Source of the DNA: Chloroflexota bacterium
GTDB taxonomy: Bacteria; Chloroflexota; Anaerolineae; Anaerolineales; DRMV01
NCBI GenBank assembly: GCA_013153135.1
Contig: JAADFA010000054.1
Coordinates: forward strand, 1-10,709
DNA: 10,709 nucleotides
Direction of reading: 5' to 3'
Shown: piece after piece, positions 6,856-10,709 of the stretch
Numbering within the stretch: position 1 is the stretch's first letter
How the letters are laid out: the number at the start of each line of letters is the position of its first letter
The notes under the pieces: model-generated
Databases searched by the model: none
What the model saw: only the letters and a program-made list of their open reading frames with translations
What the model was told of the DNA's origin: nothing
Position numbers and translations under genes: made by a program

Positions 6856-9800
6856 TCAACCGACTTTGGCCAAGCCCACGGTGACGCGTTGGTCGTCAAA
6901 AGTGAACGTCTCTACGTGGGCATCCGTTGGTGGCTCGGTGGGCTCGAACACAACAGCCAATACCTCATTCATGATGTAATCCCGATGTTGCATAAGCGCC
7001 TGCTCGAGCTCGGGCGTCGCATCGGTATAGCACAGTCGGATGCGGTCTGAAACTTCGAGGCCAACCCGCTTGCGCATATCTTGCACCCGCCGGACGAATT
7101 CTCGCGCGAGGCCTTCCGCACGCAAGTCGGGTGTGACGTGCGTATCGACCATGGCCACATAAGGGCCTTCCCGAACGGCCGCGAAGCCTTCAGCCACGTC
7201 CATCCGCACCTCAACCTCATCCGGTGCGATGGGCACGCGCTCGCCATCCACTTCCACCTCGAAACCTTGGCCCATGAGCACGCGCGGCGCGATCTGGCGT
7301 GCATCCAACTGCCGGATGGCAGCCTGCACCTTGGGGAAGCGTTTCTTGAACCGCGGGCCGAGTTTGTCCGCTCGCGGGTGAAGCGAGAGGCGCACCATCT
7401 CGTTCGCCAAATCCAACGCGCGTACGCGCTTGACGTTGAGCTCCTCGGCCAGTAGGTCCGCGAACCGTTCAATAACCGTTCGTTCATCCACCCGGCCAAC
7501 CGCGAACGCGGCTTCGGGCAACGGCTGGCGCACTTTGATACGGGCTTTTGTTCGCGCGGCCAAGCCTAACGAGGCTAGGCGCATGACCAAGGCCATCTCT
7601 TTGTTGAGCTCCTCATCGATGGCCTCCAGGTCGGGTTCGGGCCAATCGGTCAGGTGCACCGATTCGGGCGCGTCGGGCTCCACCGAGCGGACCAAATTCT
7701 GGTAAAGAGCCTCAGCCAAGAAAGGCGCTGCAGGCGCGAGCAGCTGGGCTAGGGTGACCAAAGCTTCGTATAACGTCGCATAGGCCGCGTACTTGTCTTC
7801 ATCGGAATCGTTCTTCCAAAAGCGCCGCCGCGAGCGACGCACGTACCACTGCGAGAGCTTCTCGACAACGAACTCCTGGATTGGCCGTGTTGCTCGCGGC
7901 GCGTCGTAATTCCGATAGGCTTCGGTCACATCCCGGACCAAGGTGTGCAGTTCCGAACGCAGCCAACGATCCAACACAGAATACTTGGGTTTGCGGGATG
8001 CATCGGGCGCCCAGCCGTCCAAGTTCGCGTAGGTAACGAAGAATACGTATACATTCCACAAAGGTAAAAAGAAACGCCGCACTGTCTCACCAACCAACTT
8101 TACCGAGAAGCGTCGGTCATCCCCCGGTGGCGCGACAGTGTACATGTACCATCGCAAAGCATCCGAGCCATGTTCATTGATCACGTCCCACGGGTCGACC
8201 ACGTTGCCTTTAGACTTGGACATCTTCTCGCCCTTCTCATCCAAAATCAACCCAAGAGAGATGACATTTTTATACGCTTCCCGCCCAAAGAGCAACGTGC
8301 TGATAGCATGCAGGGAGTAGAACCAACCCCGGGTTTGGTCCACGCCTTCGCAAATGAAGTCCGCGGGGAACTGGCGTTTGAACATATCCTGGTTCTCGAA
8401 AGGATAGTGCCATTGGGCTACGGGCATCGCGCCCGAATCAAACCACACGTCGATGACCTCGGGCACGCGGCGCATGGTGCCCTGACGGCACACGGGACAC
8501 TCAAAGGTGATTTCATCCACATAAGGCCGGTGCAAGTCCAGATCGCTCAAATCGCGGCCGGCGCGTGCTTCCAGGTCAGCTACTGAACCGATGAGTTCCT
8601 TGTGGCCGCACTCGGGGTTATCGCACACCCAAATGGGCAAGGGTGTGCCCCAGAATCGGTTCCGGCTCAACGCCCAGTCTACATTGTTAGCCAGCCAATT
8701 CCCGAAACGGCCGTGCTTGATGTGTTCAGGTACCCAGTTGATGCGTTCGTTGTTTTCCAGCAGCTTATCCTTGAAGCGGCTGGTCGCGATAAACCACGAC
8801 GTGCGCGCGTAATAGAGCAGAGGAGTCTTGCAGCGCCAGCAGAAGGGATACATGTGTTCATACAGGCCCTCGCGGAACAAAAGCCCTCGCTGGCGTAGGT
8901 CCTCGATGATGAGAGGGTCCGCGTCCTTGACAAACATGCCCGCCCATGGTTTGACTGCGGGGATGAACTTGCCTTCGTCATCGACCGTGATGAATACGGG
9001 CAAACCGTACTTTCGAGCCATCTCCATATCTTCCGCGCCGAAGGCGGGCGCCATGTGGACCAGCCCCGTGCCCTCGTCCAGGGTAACGAACTCGGCCATG
9101 ACGACCAAGTAAGCGGGTTTATCGCCTGGATCCAAGAAGGTGTATAGAGGTTGATACGTCCGGCCTTCCAGCGCGGTCCCGGGGAACTCCTCGACGATCT
9201 CGACGGGTTCATCGCCGAAGACCGCCTCCACGCGCTCCTTGGCTACAATGAGGTATTCTCGCTGGCCGTCCTCCCGGGTGCGGGCGATCTTGACATAGGT
9301 GAATTCGGGATGAGCCGCGACCGCGACGTTCGCGGGCAGGGTCCAGGGGGTCGTGGTCCAGATAAGCAGCGCGGTATCGGGCTCGTCGGTCAGAGGAAGA
9401 CGCACGAAAATGGAGGGGTCGGTAGTGATTTGATATCCCTGGGCGACCTCGTGATCAGCCAGGGGAGTGCCGCAGCGGGGGCAGTACGGCACGACCTTGA
9501 AATCTTGATAAAGCAGACCACGGTCCCAGAAATTTTTTAGGATCCACCAGATGCTCTCGATGTAGGTGTTGTGATAGGTGACGTACGCGTTCTCCAGGTC
9601 CACCCAAAACGCGATACGCTCAGTCAAGCGCTCCCATTCTTTGATGTACTTGAAGACCGAAGCGCGGCATTCCTCGTTGAACTTGGCCACACCGTAGTTT
9701 TCAATCTCGCGTTTAGTCTTAAAGCCGTGCGCTTTTTCTACCTCGATTTCCACGGGCAGACCATGGGTATCCCATCCGCCGCGACGCAACGCGTGATACC

Positions 9801-10029
9801 CGTTCATGGCCCAGAAGCGAGGGAACATATCCTTATAAGCCCGGGAAAAGACGTGGTGCACGCCCGGCGCGCCGTTGGCCGTAGGTGGACCTTCATAGAA
9901 GACGAATTCCGGCCCGCCTTCACGCATCTCCACTTGCTTCTTGGGGATGTCGCGTTCCTTCCAAAAGGCCAAGATTTCTTCTTCCATCGTAGGCCAATGA
10001 GGTTTGGCCGAGACGGGTTGGAATGGCAT
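6856..10029 (-). CDS. ileS: Isoleucyl-tRNA synthetase, long (type 2, eukaryote-like) form
   Basis: This cytoplasmic class I synthetase of 1057 residues charges tRNA-Ile. The HIGH-equivalent PGVHH is at about 55-59, preceded by PPTANG. The CP1 editing domain has TTTPWTLPAN (225-234) and GTGLVHMAPAFGAEDM (320-335). Cysteine pairs CPRCG (about 183), CWRC (about 397) and CPVC (about 511) suggest zinc sites. KMSKSKGN begins at 602. The anticodon-binding domain follows, and a C-terminal DUF5915-like region (about 970-1040, LRAEGLAREFVRRVQDMRK) marks the type 2 subgroup, which is usually less sensitive to mupirocin; type 1 enzymes are shorter at about 930 residues. ATG 10029 is preferred because GGAGGAGG lies 5 bases upstream; an in-frame GTG at 10044 sits within that ribosome site. 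Expression is controlled by the upstream T-box leader and ends at the 6803-6833 hairpin. Confidence 0.97.
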   Translation of the reverse strand: MPFQPVSAKPHWPTMEEEILAFWKERDIPKKQVEMREGGPEFVFYEGPPTANGAPGVHHVFSRAYKDMFPRFWAMNGYHALRRGGWDTHGLPVEIEVEKAHGFKTKREIENYGVAKFNEECRASVFKYIKEWERLTERIAFWVDLENAYVTYHNTYIESIWWILKNFWDRGLLYQDFKVVPYCPRCGTPLADHEVAQGYQITTDPSIFVRLPLTDEPDTALLIWTTTPWTLPANVAVAAHPEFTYVKIARTREDGQREYLIVAKERVEAVFGDEPVEIVEEFPGTALEGRTYQPLYTFLDPGDKPAYLVVMAEFVTLDEGTGLVHMAPAFGAEDMEMARKYGLPVFITVDDEGKFIPAVKPWAGMFVKDADPLIIEDLRQRGLLFREGLYEHMYPFCWRCKTPLLYYARTSWFIATSRFKDKLLENNERINWVPEHIKHGRFGNWLANNVDWALSRNRFWGTPLPIWVCDNPECGHKELIGSVADLEARAGRDLSDLDLHRPYVDEITFECPVCRQGTMRRVPEVIDVWFDSGAMPVAQWHYPFENQDMFKRQFPADFICEGVDQTRGWFYSLHAISTLLFGREAYKNVISLGLILDEKGEKMSKSKGNVVDPWDVINEHGSDALRWYMYTVAPPGDDRRFSVKLVGETVRRFFLPLWNVYVFFVTYANLDGWAPDASRKPKYSVLDRWLRSELHTLVRDVTEAYRNYDAPRATRPIQEFVVEKLSQWYVRRSRRRFWKNDSDEDKYAAYATLYEALVTLAQLLAPAAPFLAEALYQNLVRSVEPDAPESVHLTDWPEPDLEAIDEELNKEMALVMRLASLGLAARTKARIKVRQPLPEAAFAVGRVDERTVIERFADLLAEELNVKRVRALDLANEMVRLSLHPRADKLGPRFKKRFPKVQAAIRQLDARQIAPRVLMGQGFEVEVDGERVPIAPDEVEVRMDVAEGFAAVREGPYVAMVDTHVTPDLRAEGLAREFVRRVQDMRKRVGLEVSDRIRLCYTDATPELEQALMQHRDYIMNEVLAVVFEPTEPPTDAHVETFTFDDQRVTVGLAKVG

Positions 10030-10074
10030 ACGCACCTCCTCCACGTCTTATGGGTAGAGGATAGGGATTTAAAC

Positions 10075-10108
10075 AAAAAACACCGCCTCGTCAGGGACGA
10101 AGGCGGTG
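10075..10108 (-). terminator. Intrinsic terminator of the T-box leader
   Basis: On the minus strand CACCGCCT pairs with AGGCGGTG, extended through a one-base bulge by CGTC/GACG with a CCT loop, followed by six T at 10075-10080. It lies immediately downstream of the T-box sequence, so uncharged tRNA-Ile would stabilise the antiterminator and prevent this hairpin. Confidence 0.9.
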
Positions 10109-10365
10109 TGACCTCCGCGGTACCACCCTGCTTCCCTAGCGCGCCCATGTTCAACGCTATAGGGCCCTCAGTCAGGGACGCCCGGGCGATGCCCGTTGAT
10201 CCCTGCGCCCAGGTAACGGTGGGCGAGACCGGCTTCCCCTACTCCCCGCGGGGCGGGTTTCAGGTCGCGGCTCCGGAGGGATTTTCGGCTCGGCGGCTGC
10301 CGCCCGGCTCTCACCATCCCGGGCTCGCTGTGGGCCCACGACCCGAGCTTACTCGTCTCCATCAT
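10075..10365 (-). promoter_or_regulatory. T-box leader specific for isoleucine, controlling ileS
   Basis: The minus-strand leader senses uncharged tRNA-Ile. The conserved T-box AGGGTGGTACCGCG is at 10116-10129; its TGGT segment pairs with the ACCA end of a tRNA with discriminator A, as in tRNA-Ile. Stem I starts with GGAG (10357-10360) pairing CTCC (10275-10278) and carries the loop-E half AGTA (10350-10353); GCTCGG and CCGAGC pair above it. On the 3' side GAAAATC presents the specifier ATC (10280-10282), an isoleucine codon. The distal segment with GGTGAGAGCCGG is typical of long T-box stem I, and a second AGTA-bearing arm (stems II/III) lies between stem I and the T-box. Regulation is transcriptional, through the terminator at 10075-10108. 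The 5' end is an estimate. Confidence 0.93.
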
Positions 10366-10412
10366 CGCCTTTGACGGCGGGGTGGGCTGCCCCACCTGAC
10401 CTGTCTGTATAG

Positions 10413-10487
10413 TCGGGGCGGGCGGATTTGAACCGCCGGCCTCACGGACCCGAACCGTGCGCTCTATCCGGGCTGAGCTACGCCCCG
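10413..10487 (-). tRNA. tRNA-Pro(CGG)
   Basis: A complete 75-base cloverleaf on the minus strand. The acceptor stem CGGGGCG pairs CGCCCCG with discriminator A. The anticodon stem CACGG/CCGTG encloses loop TTCGGGT, so the anticodon is CGG (10450-10452), reading CCG proline. The T arm GGCGG-TTCAAAT-CCGCC is intact. CCA is not encoded. It lies 9 bases downstream of tRNA-Lys and about 50 bases upstream of the T-box. Confidence 0.95.
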
Positions 10488-10496
10488 ACACAAGCA

Positions 10497-10568
10497 TGGG
10501 CGCAGCAGGACTCGAACCTGCAACCAACGGCTTAAAAGGCCGCTGCTCTACCATTGAGCTATGCGCCC
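10497..10568 (-). tRNA. tRNA-Lys(TTT)
   Basis: A complete 72-base cloverleaf on the minus strand. The acceptor stem GGGCGCA pairs TGCGCCC with discriminator A. The anticodon loop CTTTTAA carries TTT (10534-10536), reading lysine codons. The T arm GCAGG-TTCGAGT-CCTGC is intact and CCA is not encoded. It is the first gene after the consensus promoter at 10581-10609. Confidence 0.96.
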
Positions 10569-10580
10569 ATGGCGCTTCCT

Positions 10581-10609
10581 ATTGTAGCACCGCTCCAAGT
10601 TCGCGTCAA
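10581..10609 (-). promoter_or_regulatory. Sigma-70 type promoter of the tRNA-Lys / tRNA-Pro unit
   Basis: On the minus strand TTGACG (10604-10609) and TACAAT (10581-10586) are separated by exactly 17 bases, each one mismatch from consensus. Transcription would begin about 6 bases before the first base of tRNA-Lys, as expected for a strong stable-RNA promoter. It may also supply the T-box leader and ileS by read-through. Confidence 0.85.
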
Positions 10610-10709
10610 CAGTCCTGCTGAGGTGGAGTGTATTTCAGTTTAGTCGGTGTGTGAGCCGATAGCGAAGGCGAAGAAGGGAGGGCTCGGTGGGTATCGGCCC
10701 ATGCAGGAA
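10610..10709. other. Unassigned right end with an inverted repeat
   Basis: No reading frame with a recognisable product is seen. GCCGATA (10655-10661) and TATCGGC (10692-10698) are perfect complements around a 30-base purine-rich interval, and GAGCC (10653-10657) could instead pair with GGCTC (10681-10685). It may be the 5' leader of a + strand gene beyond the window or the end of another RNA; it is too truncated to name. Confidence 0.4.

Noticed and set aside
10030..10044. GTG at 10044 as the ileS start
   Set aside because: This GTG lies inside the GGAGGAGG ribosome site that serves ATG 10029.
9571..10374. 267-codon open frame on the + strand
   Set aside because: It lies antisense to the 5' part of ileS and across the T-box leader; the product has no family features and the frame is explained by GC-rich codon bias of ileS.

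Overview
The window is a GC-rich chromosomal segment with core genes on short intergenic spacers. It suggests a Chloroflexota-like (possibly Anaerolineae) bacterium. The basis is the long class-2-type IleRS under a transcriptional T-box, the PduO-type adenosyltransferase and DUF554 neighbours, and the style of the Card1-like protein. This taxonomic placement is inference; no marker in the window proves it.

Layout from left to right. (1) Positions 1-404 hold the 3' end of a + strand gene whose visible part carries an SDHNPV motif typical of endonuclease/exonuclease/phosphatase (EEP) proteins. A short gap follows. (2) Positions 563-5077 hold a tightly packed minus-strand operon read right to left: comEC, PduO-type cobalamin adenosyltransferase, DUF554 membrane protein, then a MalG-type sugar ABC permease. 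The first two junctions are ATGA stop/start overlaps and the third is an 11-base gap holding the ribosome site, so the four are probably translated together although their functions look unrelated. (3) Positions 5078-5544 are a divergent intergenic region with an AT-rich core, a small tandem repeat and two extended -10 promoters facing outward. (4) Positions 5545-6798 (+) encode a protein with an N-terminal coiled coil, a long disordered linker and a C-terminal PD-(D/E)XK nuclease resembling the Card1/DUF1887 endonuclease. It has no recognisable CARF sensor and there is no CRISPR array in the window. (5) A strong hairpin at 6803-6833 separates it from convergent ileS. (6) Positions 6856-10609 (minus) form an isoleucine unit: a consensus sigma-70 promoter, tRNA-Lys(UUU), tRNA-Pro(CGG), an Ile-specific T-box leader with specifier ATC and a terminator, then ileS. 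The last 140 bases contain no gene I can identify.

The most notable points are the free-standing Card1-like nuclease, the ComEC whose C-terminal metallo-beta-lactamase domain has lost every metal-binding motif I could align, and the arrangement of two tRNA genes directly upstream of a T-box-controlled ileS without a convincing promoter between them.
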